From positions 3,618,596-3,682,595 of the forward strand of contig NZ_KI913949.1 in assembly GCF_000332095.2 (NCBI RefSeq): DNA of 64,000 nucleotides. The letters are read 5' to 3'. Positions 8,923 to 17,168 of the stretch are shown here, piece by piece. The position numbers and the translations under genes are program-made. How positions within the stretch are numbered: the stretch's first letter is position 1; the number at the start of each line of letters is the position of its first letter. Origin of the DNA: Leptolyngbya sp. PCC 6406. GTDB lineage: Bacteria; Cyanobacteriota; Cyanobacteriia; Phormidesmidales; Phormidesmidaceae. A model generated the notes under the pieces. That model made no database searches, was not told the origin of the DNA, and saw only the letters and a program-made list of their open reading frames with translations.

Positions 8923-9204
8923 CTAAAGTTGATTCAAGCGCTTCAAGACATGGGCTAAAAGCATCAGGGCAGCATTGCCAATGCTCAAAATCAGGACTCC
9001 CACTACCCCAATCATCCAGTCATTTTCCAAAACTGAAATCACGAGAATCATAATTGATGTTTTCGTGGCGATACTGGCAAAGGCCAACATCTTCTGCCAG
9101 ATGTCTTCATCTTGCCAAGCCTCGTAGATGGGAATCATTAGGGCGACAATCAAGGCCCAGATAATGCCGTTCAACATCATGGAGTGATCTAAATTACCCA
9201 TCAT
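8923..9204 (-). CDS. mrpF: Na+/H+ antiporter subunit MrpF
   Basis: A 93-residue protein with three predicted membrane helices, the MrpF size class. The segments WALIVALMIPIYEAW, TSIMILVISVL and MIGVVGVLILSIGNAALMLL match MnhF layout. Two consecutive ATGs are possible starts (9204 or 9201). The upstream mrpE stop TAA overlaps the first ATG by one base. Sequence conservation of this small subunit is low, so the call leans on gene order. Confidence 0.8.
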   Translation of the reverse strand: MMGNLDHSMMLNGIIWALIVALMIPIYEAWQDEDIWQKMLAFASIATKTSIMILVISVLENDWMIGVVGVLILSIGNAALMLLAHVLKRLNQL

Positions 9205-9605
9205 TACTCCCTTGAGAATATAGTCCGTCGCCGCCGGATATGGTGAACTTCATACCAGCCATTCTCGTGGTATTTGATCACAATAGTCTTGGGGGTAAAA
9301 GTAATCAGAAATACATCCAAAAAAATGAGACCAGGAGTGCGCAAAGGCTTGGCTTTCTCACAAAAACGCTCCTCATGGCGGTGGGGATACAGGATGATTT
9401 CAATGGCCTCCACAAACGCTTTTGGGATAGCCACTAGGGCATCTCGGAGGGTGTAGAGCCAGTCCTTAGCAGTCCCCGGAACAATACGGCAGCGGGGGAT
9501 GAGCAGGGCGATCGCCACCCCAATGGCAATATTGGCCAGACTCAAATCCGCCGTCAGCAGAAACCAAATCACTAACCGCAGCACTAAATCCAGAATGCCA
9601 ATCAT
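9204..9605 (-). CDS. mrpE: Na+/H+ antiporter subunit MrpE
   Basis: A 133-residue protein beginning MIGILDLVLRLVIWFLLTADLSLANIAIGVAIALLIPR, with the MnhE hallmark of N-terminal helices followed by a soluble tail ending in EVHHIRRRRTIF. The open frame extends upstream to 9842, but that extension is the shadow of mrpD. The ATG at 9605 overlaps the mrpD stop as ATGA and gives the family length. MrpE is an accessory subunit of the Mrp membrane complex. Confidence 0.88.
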   Translation of the reverse strand: MIGILDLVLRLVIWFLLTADLSLANIAIGVAIALLIPRCRIVPGTAKDWLYTLRDALVAIPKAFVEAIEIILYPHRHEERFCEKAKPLRTPGLIFLDVFLITFTPKTIVIKYHENGWYEVHHIRRRRTIFSRE

Positions 9606-11053
9606 GCCACCACTATCCAAAACAACCCGGTGAGGACTAAACTCATGACCCCAATTAAATGCTCTACCCGCTCCCAGGCACGGGGCAAAGACCCATGCCA
9701 TCGCCCCACCCCCAGGCCATACAGGCCCCACCCTACGGCTAGGGTCAGCCCCGCTTTCCCCAAGGGGATGGGGTCGTAGCTGTCGGGATAGGCTATCCCC
9801 AACAGCAGCAAACTCCCCAGAAGTACCCCCAAGGCCGCCCATACAGTGGGCCTTAAAGGGTCAGAGACGGGGGCGGTCAGTTTCCAGGGTAGGAATATTA
9901 ATTTCCCTAGTGCGATCGCAGTACCCACCGCCGCCAGACTCAGCCCCAGCTCTGCCCAGAGGGGTAATCCCTGCAAGGTCAGGGCCTTGGCGCTGTAGCC
10001 CACCAGTAGGGGGCAACCGGCAATGGACAACGCTGGCAGTGCGATCGCACCCCACCGCGCCCAAGGTAGAGGCTGCTGGGCTAGCTGCCCCAAGTCCCGG
10101 CTGGGTAAACTCCCCGCCAGGAGAAACAAAGCCGCCTTGGCCAGCCCATGGGCCAGGGCATAGAGCCCTGCTGCCCCCGGAGTGGCCAGGATAAACCCCA
10201 CTTGGGAAACCGTACTGAAGGCCAAGAGCCGCTTGGTGTCCCGCTCAAACAGGGCATACCCCACCCCCAACAGCGCCGTGGCCACCCCAAATGCCATCAG
10301 GAAAGGGACCAGTCCTGGAAAAACCTGGGCACAGCGCACTAACGGAAAACTGCCAATAGTGATCACACTGCCGGAGAGGAGGGCAGAAACCGGAGCATCG
10401 GCTTCGCTGTGGGTCAGGGGTAACCACAGTCCGGAGACAAACACCCCCCCTTTGGTTAGGAACCCTAGGGTAATCAGGGCGATCGCCTCCGGCGGCGCAT
10501 TGCCCAACCCCGCCACCCCAAAGGATTGATTTGCCTTGTATACCAACACTGCCCCAATCAGATAAAACAGCATGGCCGTATTGCTCACCAAGAGGTACCG
10601 CAACCCCACCCAAATCACCCCATTACTACGGGGATAGGTGATCAGCAAAAAGGTGGCAATACTAATCACCTCTAAAGCCACATACAAACTAATGAAGTCC
10701 GCACTGATAAAGACAGAATTGACACTGCCATGGAGAATGATCATCTGGGTGTAAAAAAAAGCTGATTTCTGCTTTTGCCAGCAGTACAGCACCACGGCCA
10801 GAGTGACTAGGGCGTTGGTCAAAATGAAAAAGCCACTAGTCGTATCAATCCCTAAAGTGACGCCAAAATTATCTACCAAAACCAGAGAAATAGGTTCCGC
10901 TTGAGCGATCGCTTGGATACCGTAAAGACTCGACAATAGGGCGATACTCAAGGTAGCCAAGCGGGCTAAAGGTGGCAAAAAGTAGATCGTAAATCCCATC
11001 CAAAATGGCAGGGCAATCCAGAGAATAATTGTCCAAGGAACTAGGGGTATCAT
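9602..11053 (-). CDS. mrpD: Na+/H+ antiporter subunit MrpD (NuoL/M/N-like)
   Basis: A 483-residue polytopic membrane protein of the proton-translocating NADH-quinone oxidoreductase antiporter-like family (Proton_antipo_M). Conserved charged residues lie in membrane segments, for example FISLYVALEVISIATFLL near 125 (the glutamate), LGFLTKGGVFVSGLWLPLTHSEADAPVSALLSGSV near 198-232 (lysine and the APVSALLSG motif), and YALFERDTKRLLAFSTVSQVGFIL near 275. The ATG at 11053 is preferred to an in-frame TTG at 11059. It is the only antiporter-like large subunit in this cluster; canonical Mrp complexes have two (MrpA and MrpD). Confidence 0.9.
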   Translation of the reverse strand: MIPLVPWTIILWIALPFWMGFTIYFLPPLARLATLSIALLSSLYGIQAIAQAEPISLVLVDNFGVTLGIDTTSGFFILTNALVTLAVVLYCWQKQKSAFFYTQMIILHGSVNSVFISADFISLYVALEVISIATFLLITYPRSNGVIWVGLRYLLVSNTAMLFYLIGAVLVYKANQSFGVAGLGNAPPEAIALITLGFLTKGGVFVSGLWLPLTHSEADAPVSALLSGSVITIGSFPLVRCAQVFPGLVPFLMAFGVATALLGVGYALFERDTKRLLAFSTVSQVGFILATPGAAGLYALAHGLAKAALFLLAGSLPSRDLGQLAQQPLPWARWGAIALPALSIAGCPLLVGYSAKALTLQGLPLWAELGLSLAAVGTAIALGKLIFLPWKLTAPVSDPLRPTVWAALGVLLGSLLLLGIAYPDSYDPIPLGKAGLTLAVGWGLYGLGVGRWHGSLPRAWERVEHLIGVMSLVLTGLFWIVVA

Positions 11054-11068
11054 AGCCAAGCAAGAAGA

Positions 11069-11422
11069 TTAATGGTGCTCTAGGGTTTGTTCAATTTCCG
11101 ACACCTCCAAGGTAGGAATATCCCGAGCAATTTTCATCACCCCAACGAGCATTAAGGCTTGGATAGAAAAGCCAATAACGATCGCTGTCAAAATCACCGC
11201 TTGGGGGACTGGATCAGCAAAATTGACATCAGCAGGATCAGTGAGAATAGGGGTAAATCGTCCCGGTTGTGTTGCGACTAAAACATAGTAAGCCACCACC
11301 CCTGTACTCATCACATCCATGGAAATAATTTTCATCATCAAATTTTTCTTTTGAATGATACCGAAAAATCCCACTAATACCGCAGCTAAAACACAGGCTT
11401 CTAAGGGCGATAAACTAATCAT
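11069..11422 (-). CDS. mrpC: Na+/H+ antiporter subunit MrpC (NuoK-like)
   Basis: A 117-residue three-helix protein of the NuoK/MnhC family: KKNLMMKIISMDVMSTGVVAYYVLVA, then DPVPQAVILTAIVIGFSIQALMLVGVMKIA. The DPVPQALILTAIVIG-like stretch is diagnostic of MrpC. The start was set at the ATG at 11422; a GTG at 11425 is also possible. It is the first gene of the mrp cluster, 15 bp upstream of mrpD, and about 215 bp of non-coding DNA separates it from nhaS3. Confidence 0.9.
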   Translation of the reverse strand: MISLSPLEACVLAAVLVGFFGIIQKKNLMMKIISMDVMSTGVVAYYVLVATQPGRFTPILTDPADVNFADPVPQAVILTAIVIGFSIQALMLVGVMKIARDIPTLEVSEIEQTLEHH

Positions 11423-11636
11423 CACTATTCTCCATCATGTAGGTAGGCTGAATCATCAAGTCGGTAGGGTGGACGCAAAATGCACACACAAATCTATTTC
11501 ATGGGTAGGGAAAAAAGGATTTTCACCCTTTCCAGAACTACGCACAATTGGTCAGACATCATGTGGGTCAGTGGATGCCAGTAAAGTGAGTTGTCGTGGT
11601 AAGTAGTTGGATACAAATAAACAATGACGGCTGAGC

Positions 11637-13055
11637 TTAATCCCTCACCTGTAGAACCTCAACTACTCCAGCGGTTTCTTCCTCGGCAGCCTCTGTAGGT
11701 TGATCTTTCAAAACCCCCTGTAATAGGGGCGGGGCGAGGAAAGTGGTCAGGATCACCATGACAATAATGGCGGCTTCCAAGGGCTTATCCAGCACCCCAC
11801 TGGCAGAACCAATCCCGGCAAAAACTAATCCCACTTCTCCTCGGGGTACCATGCCAACGCCAATGGCGAGCCGATTGACCCCTGGCTTACCAAAGACCGC
11901 CCACCCAGTTACCACCTTGCCCAAAATAGCCACCAGGATTAAAAAGCTGGCGATAATCAAACCAGCCCGATTTTCCGCCACAGTGGGATTCAACACCCCT
12001 AGATTCGCTTTGGCTCCTACCGAGACAAAGAAGATGGGCACTAGAAAATCGGCAATGGGCATCACCTGCTGGTCTAACTCTTTCCGCTTATCGGTTTCAT
12101 CCAACACCAGCCCTGCGGCAAAGGCTCCCAAAATCGCCTCTAGGTGAATCACGCTAGCCAGGATAGCCATGACCAGAGCAAAAGCAAAAGCGGGAATTAG
12201 AAGGGCACCCCGAGTTTGCAACTTGTCAGCGATCGCCATGAAACTCTGGTTAAAAAATTTCCCCAGTAAAATGGAACCCAACAAAAAGGTGGTAGCACTG
12301 ATAATCAGATAAACCACGCTAAGCAGATCCACCTGCCCGGTCTTAGCCAAACTAGCCACTACCGCCAGCACAATAATCCCCAGCACATCATCAATGACTG
12401 CCGCCCCGACAATAATTTGTCCCTCTATGGACTTCAGGTGACCCAGTTCCGAAAGCACCTTGGAGGTAATACCAATGCTGGTGGCCGTCAACGCCGCCCC
12501 CGCAAAGATAGCCGGAATCACAGGGGCATGGAATAGAGCAACCAGACCCACTGTCCCCAGGGCAAAGGGCACGACGACCCCCACCACTGCCACCGCCGCC
12601 GCCTGGGAGCCCACCCGCCGCAGTTCCCGCAGGTCAGACTCCAGGCCAATCTCAAACAGGAGCACGATTACCCCTAGCTCTGCTAAAACCGAGATCACCT
12701 CACTCTGGCCCGCAAACACCTGGGTCAGGGTTTCACCATCCACTTGGGCTAACCGGCCTAAGGCCACCATCACCAGAGAATCTGCCGCTGTCGCCCCCGT
12801 TGCTGGAAACATGAGTAAATGCAAGGCTGATACCCCCACAATTACTCCACCCACCAATTCCCCCAGCACGGGTGGTAGGTTTACCCGCTTCGAAAGCTCC
12901 CCACCGAGCTTACTCGTTACATAGATCACCACCAGGGTCATCAGCACCCCAGTCAAAACCAACGGGCTCTGCTGCTCTGTCTCTGGAACCGTTGCCAACA
13001 GGTCGGGGAACCCAATCCCACTGGCCCAGTCCCCCAGTACTCCGCTCAATATCAT
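11637..13055 (-). CDS. nhaS3: CPA2-family Na+(K+)/H+ antiporter, NhaS3/NapA-like
   Basis: A 472-residue antiporter with about 12 membrane segments. It carries VVLFEIGLESDLREL (the segment typical of CPA2 antiporters), GAALTATSIGITSKVLSELG and the ion-site pair in GAAVIDDVLGIIVLAVV (DD near 218). The C-terminus is a short acidic tail. In Synechocystis the similar NhaS3 is an essential thylakoid antiporter. Here the gene starts 3 bp after the bicA stop, so the two are almost surely one transcript. This links Na+ export or compartmentation to Na+-driven bicarbonate uptake. Assignment to NhaS3 rather than another CPA2 member is an inference from length and context. Confidence 0.85.
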   Translation of the reverse strand: MILSGVLGDWASGIGFPDLLATVPETEQQSPLVLTGVLMTLVVIYVTSKLGGELSKRVNLPPVLGELVGGVIVGVSALHLLMFPATGATAADSLVMVALGRLAQVDGETLTQVFAGQSEVISVLAELGVIVLLFEIGLESDLRELRRVGSQAAAVAVVGVVVPFALGTVGLVALFHAPVIPAIFAGAALTATSIGITSKVLSELGHLKSIEGQIIVGAAVIDDVLGIIVLAVVASLAKTGQVDLLSVVYLIISATTFLLGSILLGKFFNQSFMAIADKLQTRGALLIPAFAFALVMAILASVIHLEAILGAFAAGLVLDETDKRKELDQQVMPIADFLVPIFFVSVGAKANLGVLNPTVAENRAGLIIASFLILVAILGKVVTGWAVFGKPGVNRLAIGVGMVPRGEVGLVFAGIGSASGVLDKPLEAAIIVMVILTTFLAPPLLQGVLKDQPTEAAEEETAGVVEVLQVRD

Positions 13056-13058
13056 TGT

Positions 13059-14723
13059 CTACGCTCCTAATAGAGGGGATGGGGTCACTGCCGCTACGGC
13101 ATCCTTGAGCGCTTCAGCCCGCACTGCATAGCATTGGTGGGGCGGCACAAAATCGAATACCTTCAGTTTTTCCAGGCGACGCTGGGTTTGCCCCGTTGCC
13201 CCCACCAAATAGACCAAGCGCTGCTTTTCTACCGCCTCCTTAATGGCATTTTCCAAGGCCAAGGAAGCGGTGACCCCCAAGTGGGGTACTTCCCCTAGAT
13301 CAAAGACAATGGCTTGGCAGTCCCCAATAGCGTTGTGTTCGCGGGAGATGGCCTTGGCCACACCAAAAATCATTGGGCCACTGAGTTGAAACAACAGCAC
13401 TCGTCCCTGGCCTTGATCCAACCAGTGCTTTTCATCAGGGTCTAAACGAATGGCATCGTCGGCATCGCTAATGGCCTTAACAGATTGGGATTGCAGGGCA
13501 CTCATGCGATCGATGGTGAGAATATTGGCAATGAACACCCCAATGCCCACAGCCGCAATCAAATCCACCAATACCGTCAGGGCAATCACCCCGTACATGA
13601 TCAGCGCCCCTTTGATCGACACCTGATGGGCACGCTTCAGGAAGCTCCAGTCGATGATGTCTACCCCCACTTTGAATGCAATTCCCGCCAACACCGCCAG
13701 GGGAATCACCGAAGCGACACTGGCCGCTCCTAGGACAAACACCAACAGAATCAAGGCCCGCGTTAACCCAGACAGGGCGGTGCGACCCCCACTTTGAATA
13801 TTGACCACGGTGCCCATGGTGGCCCCAGCCCCGGCAATACCGCCAAAGAGACCGGACATGAGGTTACCAATGCCCTGACCAATGAGCTCCTTATTGGAAT
13901 TGTGTTCCGTGCGGGTGAGGCTGTCGGCAATCACGGAGGTCAACAGGGCATCAATACAGCCCAACATCCCCAGCACGATGCCATTCACCAGCATCAAGCG
14001 CCACTGCTCACCATTAAAGATGGGCATTTGCAACTCCGGTACCCCCATGGGGATGGCCCCAATGCGGCGGATATCTATCTCCGGAAAGAGAGCCAGGGAG
14101 AGCAGGGTACCCACAATCAGCGCCACCAATTGGGGCGGTACGATGCGCTTGAACTTGCGGGGCATAAACCAGATGATGCCTACCGCCAAGGCTGCCAGGA
14201 GGGTCTCAACTGGTTGGATTCCCCCCAGCAGATCGGGAATGGCCCGCAGGGTACCCACGACCCCACCGGAGGGGCTGGCTTGGCCCAGGAAGGGGGCTAA
14301 TTGCAGAATCACCAGAATGATGCCGATGCCGGACATAAAACCGGAAATCACCGTATAGGGCATCATCGTGATGTATTTGCCTAGGCGCAAGGCTCCAAAG
14401 AGAATCTGGAAAACCCCGGCCAGCATCACGACCGTGAAGGCCATTTGCAAACCATTTTCGGGATCGACTGCCGTCAGGTTGGCAATGACGGCGGTCATGA
14501 CAACGGTCATGGGACCGGTAGGCTCGGAAATCAGGGTGGGGGTGCCCCCAAATAGGGCAGCGAAGAACCCCACCATCACGGCCCCCCAGAGACCCGCAGG
14601 GGCACCAGCGCCACTGGCGACCCCAAAGGCCAGGGCCATGGGGAGGGCTACTACGGCGGCTGTGGCCCCGCCAAACAGATCGCCCCGGACATTGCGAAAG
14701 TTAATACGGTTGGTTATCTGCAT
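13059..14723 (-). CDS. bicA: Low-affinity Na+-dependent bicarbonate transporter BicA (SulP family)
   Basis: A 554-residue SulP transporter that opens MQITNRINFRNVRGDLFGG, nearly the start known for BicA. It has the SulP core GGTPTLISEPTGPMTVVMTA, the GIAGAGATMGTVVNIQSGGRT stretch, about 14 membrane segments, and a C-terminal STAS domain (about 430-550, with DLGEVPHLGVTASLALE). BicA imports HCO3- together with Na+ across the plasma membrane and is part of the CO2-concentrating mechanism. It is the first gene of the bicA-nhaS3 pair. The region upstream (14724-14989) should hold its promoter. Confidence 0.95.
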   Translation of the reverse strand: MQITNRINFRNVRGDLFGGATAAVVALPMALAFGVASGAGAPAGLWGAVMVGFFAALFGGTPTLISEPTGPMTVVMTAVIANLTAVDPENGLQMAFTVVMLAGVFQILFGALRLGKYITMMPYTVISGFMSGIGIILVILQLAPFLGQASPSGGVVGTLRAIPDLLGGIQPVETLLAALAVGIIWFMPRKFKRIVPPQLVALIVGTLLSLALFPEIDIRRIGAIPMGVPELQMPIFNGEQWRLMLVNGIVLGMLGCIDALLTSVIADSLTRTEHNSNKELIGQGIGNLMSGLFGGIAGAGATMGTVVNIQSGGRTALSGLTRALILLVFVLGAASVASVIPLAVLAGIAFKVGVDIIDWSFLKRAHQVSIKGALIMYGVIALTVLVDLIAAVGIGVFIANILTIDRMSALQSQSVKAISDADDAIRLDPDEKHWLDQGQGRVLLFQLSGPMIFGVAKAISREHNAIGDCQAIVFDLGEVPHLGVTASLALENAIKEAVEKQRLVYLVGATGQTQRRLEKLKVFDFVPPHQCYAVRAEALKDAVAAVTPSPLLGA

Positions 14724-14989
14724 TGACTCGGCTTCCCGTCAATCATTAATGGACTGAACACTAGAAGAGGGCGAGGGTTTGCCCTAAGCACAGTCACAGG
14801 GATGAGGGTCATAAAGTGTGGCTGCATAAACGGACTTGATATTCGGCCCGATCACATTGATAGACTTAAGACTATCGATGTCGGCTCATCTATTTGCTTT
14901 AGTCTAGTAGTTACTTAAATCTATGTAAACCGCAAATCCCATAGATATTTCTCATGTCCTTAAAAGATGGCATTATCATTCGCGGGGGT
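14724..14989. other. Non-coding region upstream of bicA
   Basis: No convincing gene. It should contain the bicA promoter on the minus strand and its leader. An AT-rich stretch (14865-14960) separates it from the pseudogene remnants at 14990-15565. I see no clear operator; a CcmR/CmpR-type site could be present but cannot be assigned by eye. Confidence 0.5.
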
Positions 14990-15396
14990 TCAAGCCCAAG
15001 CTTGTGAGTCCAGGCTCATGATCCGCTGCCGGAGCTGGGCAATCTCTTGATCCCGCTGCTGAAGCTGTCCAGCCTGGGCCGCGCCCACCTGCTGAAATTT
15101 TTGAAAAATGGGCTGTTGGGTCGCCTGACGTTGGGTGCATCTCACTTTTGCAGCCCCTCACCCTAAATCCCTCTCCCAAAGGGCGAGGGACTTTGAATCC
15201 GGCCCCCCTTCTCCCTTTCTGGGAGAAGGGGCTGGGGGATGAGGGGCAAAGTTGCCAAATTGAGATGCACCGAAGTTCTGATTGGCTTTGTGGCCGGGTC
15301 GATAGGCCCGCAGCGGCATTCCCGCAGCGGCAGCGTTACTGATTTCGGCGGAGTCCTTGATGTAGTTGAAACAATGGACCCCAATCTGACTCAGCA
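14990..15396 (-). pseudogene. ParA-like ATPase C-terminal remnant split by a MITE
   Basis: Two coding-looking pieces lie on either side of the MITE at 15135-15270. The upstream piece (15396-15271) reads LLSQIGVHCFNYIKDSAEI, then SNAAAAGMPLRAYRPGHKA. This resembles the C-terminal end of ParA/MinD ATPases (alanine-rich turn, then a P-x-K/H-x-A-like motif). The downstream piece (15134-14990) reads RQATQQPIFQKFQQVGAAQA, then a heptad-like QLQQRDQEIAQLRQRIMSLD, and stops. No ATP-binding part is present. The ParA assignment is tentative, from the pattern only. Confidence 0.5.
15135..15270. mobile_element. Miniature inverted-repeat element (136 bp) inserted in pseudogene
   Basis: Begins GTGCATCTCA and ends TGAGATGCAC. 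The imperfect inverted arms extend to about 30 bp, to CCCCTCA / TGAGGGG. The interior contains the common cyanobacterial repeat CCTAAATCCCTCTCCC and a strong hairpin around CCTTCTCCCTTTCTGGGAGA. There is no coding capacity. It interrupts the ParA-like remnant. Confidence 0.75.
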
Positions 15397-15399
15397 AGG

Positions 15400-15560
15400 C
15401 GGGTAAGAGGATAGCGTTTGTTATGAAACAGGATGTAGCAGCGAATCCACCGCACGTAGGTTTGCTCTGTGCGGTAGGAATAGTGCTTTAGACGAACAGC
15501 GTCTCAAACCTGGTCGAGGAGTTTCTTAGGACGAGGTTCTGCTTGCGTGGGTAGACCGCC
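15400..15560 (-). pseudogene. Integron-type tyrosine recombinase, N-terminal remnant
   Basis: On the minus strand the frame reads EPRPKKLLDQV, stop (TGA), DAVRLKHYSYRTEQTYVRWI, RCYILFHNKRYP. This is the characteristic N-terminal SAM-like core-binding start of integron/XerC-type integrases (LRLKHYSYRTEQTYVxWIRRYI). It has an in-frame stop and no catalytic domain. After KRYPLTR the similarity ends abruptly and a different frame (ParA-like piece) takes over, so a deletion joined the two fragments. It lies in the 5' leader of the arginase-family gene on the opposite strand. Confidence 0.75.
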
Positions 15561-15575
15561 TGAAAGGAGATAACA

Positions 15576-16439
15576 ATGCCAGAATTTTCACAAGAAACCC
15601 TGAATCTCTTTTTTCCACAATGGCAGGGTTCAGGAAGACTGGAAATTCATGAAGGTGCTAAACTTCTTTACAAGTCTCTGCACAATAGAATTCCCTTTGC
15701 TCAGATTCCTAGCTCTCTAACTTATTCGCTAGTTGGGGATGAAAATATTCTGGGATACAGCCAAATCTTTTCTCAACTTCTAGATGCTTGTAAGGTGATT
15801 CAGGCTCATAGCCCAGAACGTATTTTAACTATTGGAGGAGATTGTGGCGTTGAAATTGCTCCAGTTTCTTTTCTAAATAAAAAATATGCTCAAACCTTAA
15901 ATGTCATTTGGTTAGATGCTCATGGAGATTTGAATACACCTAGTTCATCTCCTAGTGCTCATTTCCACGGAATGCCGTTGCGCGTTTTACTGGGTGAAGG
16001 CGACGCAGACATAGTGAATCAAACTTTTTCAACATTACGCGCAGAGCAAGTATTTCTGATTGGGGCAAGGGAGTTTGATGCTCCTGAAAAAAGTTTTGTT
16101 CAGCAGAAAAAATTATCTATTTTTTCTGCTGAATCAATAAACGATGGGGATATTGATCGGTTATTCTTAATGCTAGACAAGACTAATGCTGACAAGCTTT
16201 ATATCCATCTTGATTTGGATGTAATCGAGCCTGAAGAATTTCCTCATGTGGCTTGCCCCACATCAGGTGGGATATACATAGAAAGACTCAGGGATTTATT
16301 AGTTGGCTTGAGAAACAATTTTGATGTAGTGGGTTGTAGTGTGCTTGAGTTCTTACCTACGGGGTCTAAAAACTTAGCAACCTTAGACGTTATCAAGCTG
16401 CTTGATAATATTAGTTTGCCGCTCCTGGTAGCCGCATAA
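15576..16439 (+). CDS. Arginase/agmatinase/formiminoglutamase-family ureohydrolase
   Basis: A 287-residue protein with ureohydrolase metal-site motifs in the usual order: GGDCGVEIAP near 88-97 (most members have GGDHS, so the first His ligand is replaced by Cys), WLDAHGDLNTP near 113-123, SAHFHGMPLRVLLG near 128-141, and HLDLDVIEPE near 210-219. The Asp ligands of the second and third motifs are present. The product would hydrolyse a guanidino group to release urea, but the substrate cannot be told; the missing His might alter metal loading. The start has a good RBS (AAAGGAGATAACA before ATG). The gene is far AT-richer than its surroundings and lies beside integrase debris, suggesting horizontal transfer. 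Confidence 0.82.
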   Translation: MPEFSQETLNLFFPQWQGSGRLEIHEGAKLLYKSLHNRIPFAQIPSSLTYSLVGDENILGYSQIFSQLLDACKVIQAHSPERILTIGGDCGVEIAPVSFLNKKYAQTLNVIWLDAHGDLNTPSSSPSAHFHGMPLRVLLGEGDADIVNQTFSTLRAEQVFLIGAREFDAPEKSFVQQKKLSIFSAESINDGDIDRLFLMLDKTNADKLYIHLDLDVIEPEEFPHVACPTSGGIYIERLRDLLVGLRNNFDVVGCSVLEFLPTGSKNLATLDVIKLLDNISLPLLVAA

Positions 16440-16497
16440 TCATTGCAATGCAGCGGATGGGAAATATCTCTAGTACTTGTTAATAATGTAGGTATAA

Positions 16498-16560
16498 CAA
16501 TCCCATTTGACTTCTGAAGACCTTCGTAGCGTGGGTGAAGCGAAGCGTAACCCACGGAAC
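16498..16560. repeat. Dispersed cyanobacterial repeat with GTGGGT...ACCCAC hairpin, copy 1
   Basis: Contains the inverted pair CGTGGGT / ACCCACG around GAAGCGAAGCGTA, preceded by CAATCCCATTTGACTTCTGA. A diverged copy lies at 24795-24855, with the same CAATnCnATTT and GAAGACC blocks. The GC-rich hairpin is typical of repeats scattered in cyanobacterial genomes. Confidence 0.7.
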
Positions 16561-16640
16561 AAGAGGCTTGCCCAAGGCTCATGCAGGATCGCTATAGTAA
16601 CAAGCACTAGACAACTTTCATCAACTTTAACGCCTAACCC

Positions 16641-16672
16641 TTGACCCTATACCTAGGTATAAGGAGTAGGAT
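16641..16672 (+). promoter_or_regulatory. MerR-type promoter/operator 1 (20-bp spacer) before merR
   Basis: A -35 TTGACC at 16641-16646 and a -10 TAGGAT at 16667-16672 are separated by 20 bp, longer than the normal 17, as is typical of promoters that MerR proteins untwist. The spacer holds a perfect dyad TATACCTAGGTATA (16648-16661). It lies about 30 bp before the merR start, so autoregulation is likely. Related promoters occur at 18919 and 23542. Confidence 0.85.
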
Positions 16673-16703
16673 TTCACCATGGAAAGGTCGCAGAGTGAGA
16701 GCC

Positions 16704-17120
16704 ATGTTCCAAGTCGGTGAAGTCTCGCGTCGGTTGAGCCTCAATCCCCAGACCCTTTATTTCTACGAGCGGATTGGGTTGATGCCCAGTCCCCAGCGCA
16801 CGGCAGCGGGCTATCGCCTCTACGATCAGCCTGCTCTGGATCGCCTGACCTTTATTACCCAAGCTAAAGCTCTAGGGCTGAGCCTGGACAACATTAAGGA
16901 ACTGCTGGCGTTGCAAGACGGGCAGCAGTTGTCTTGCCAGGAGGCATACGATCGCCTGCTCAAAAAAGTGCAACATATTGACGAGACGATCGCTAAGCTG
17001 CAAACCCTGAGAACACAACTGGCCCCTCTCCTCGATCAGTGTCAGCGAGGCATAGAGCAATCCCAGCCAGGGCAACAGTGTGTGGTGTTTGACCAGCACT
17101 CGTTCCCGCCTGCTGGTTAA
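16704..17120 (+). CDS. MerR-family thiol-type metalloregulator
   Basis: A 138-residue regulator with an N-terminal MerR winged helix (MFQVGEVSRRLSLNPQTLYF, YERIGLMPSPQR), then the dimerisation helix. It has three cysteines at 78, 113 and 126. The 35-residue gap between the first two equals the spacing of the first two metal-binding cysteines of mercury MerR (82 and 117), so thiophilic metal sensing (Hg, Cd, Pb or similar) is likely. The C-terminal loop is longer than in MerR. The ATG at 16704 gives the canonical N-terminus; an upstream in-frame GTG at 16695 is possible. It is followed by thioredoxin and permease genes, the probable targets. The actual inducer is unknown. Confidence 0.9.
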   Translation: MFQVGEVSRRLSLNPQTLYFYERIGLMPSPQRTAAGYRLYDQPALDRLTFITQAKALGLSLDNIKELLALQDGQQLSCQEAYDRLLKKVQHIDETIAKLQTLRTQLAPLLDQCQRGIEQSQPGQQCVVFDQHSFPPAG

Positions 17121-17168
17121 TTGTGACGCAACCTCTCCCATCCCTTCACCATCACGAGGTATAGACCG

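Noticed and set aside
9606-9842. N-terminal extension of MrpE
   Set aside because: The extra 79 residues are the out-of-frame copy of mrpD; family length and ATGA overlap support the start at 9605.
15400-15575. Riboswitch (guanidine-type) upstream of the ureohydrolase gene
   Set aside because: I could not fit the conserved ykkC core, and the region is explained by an antisense integrase remnant.
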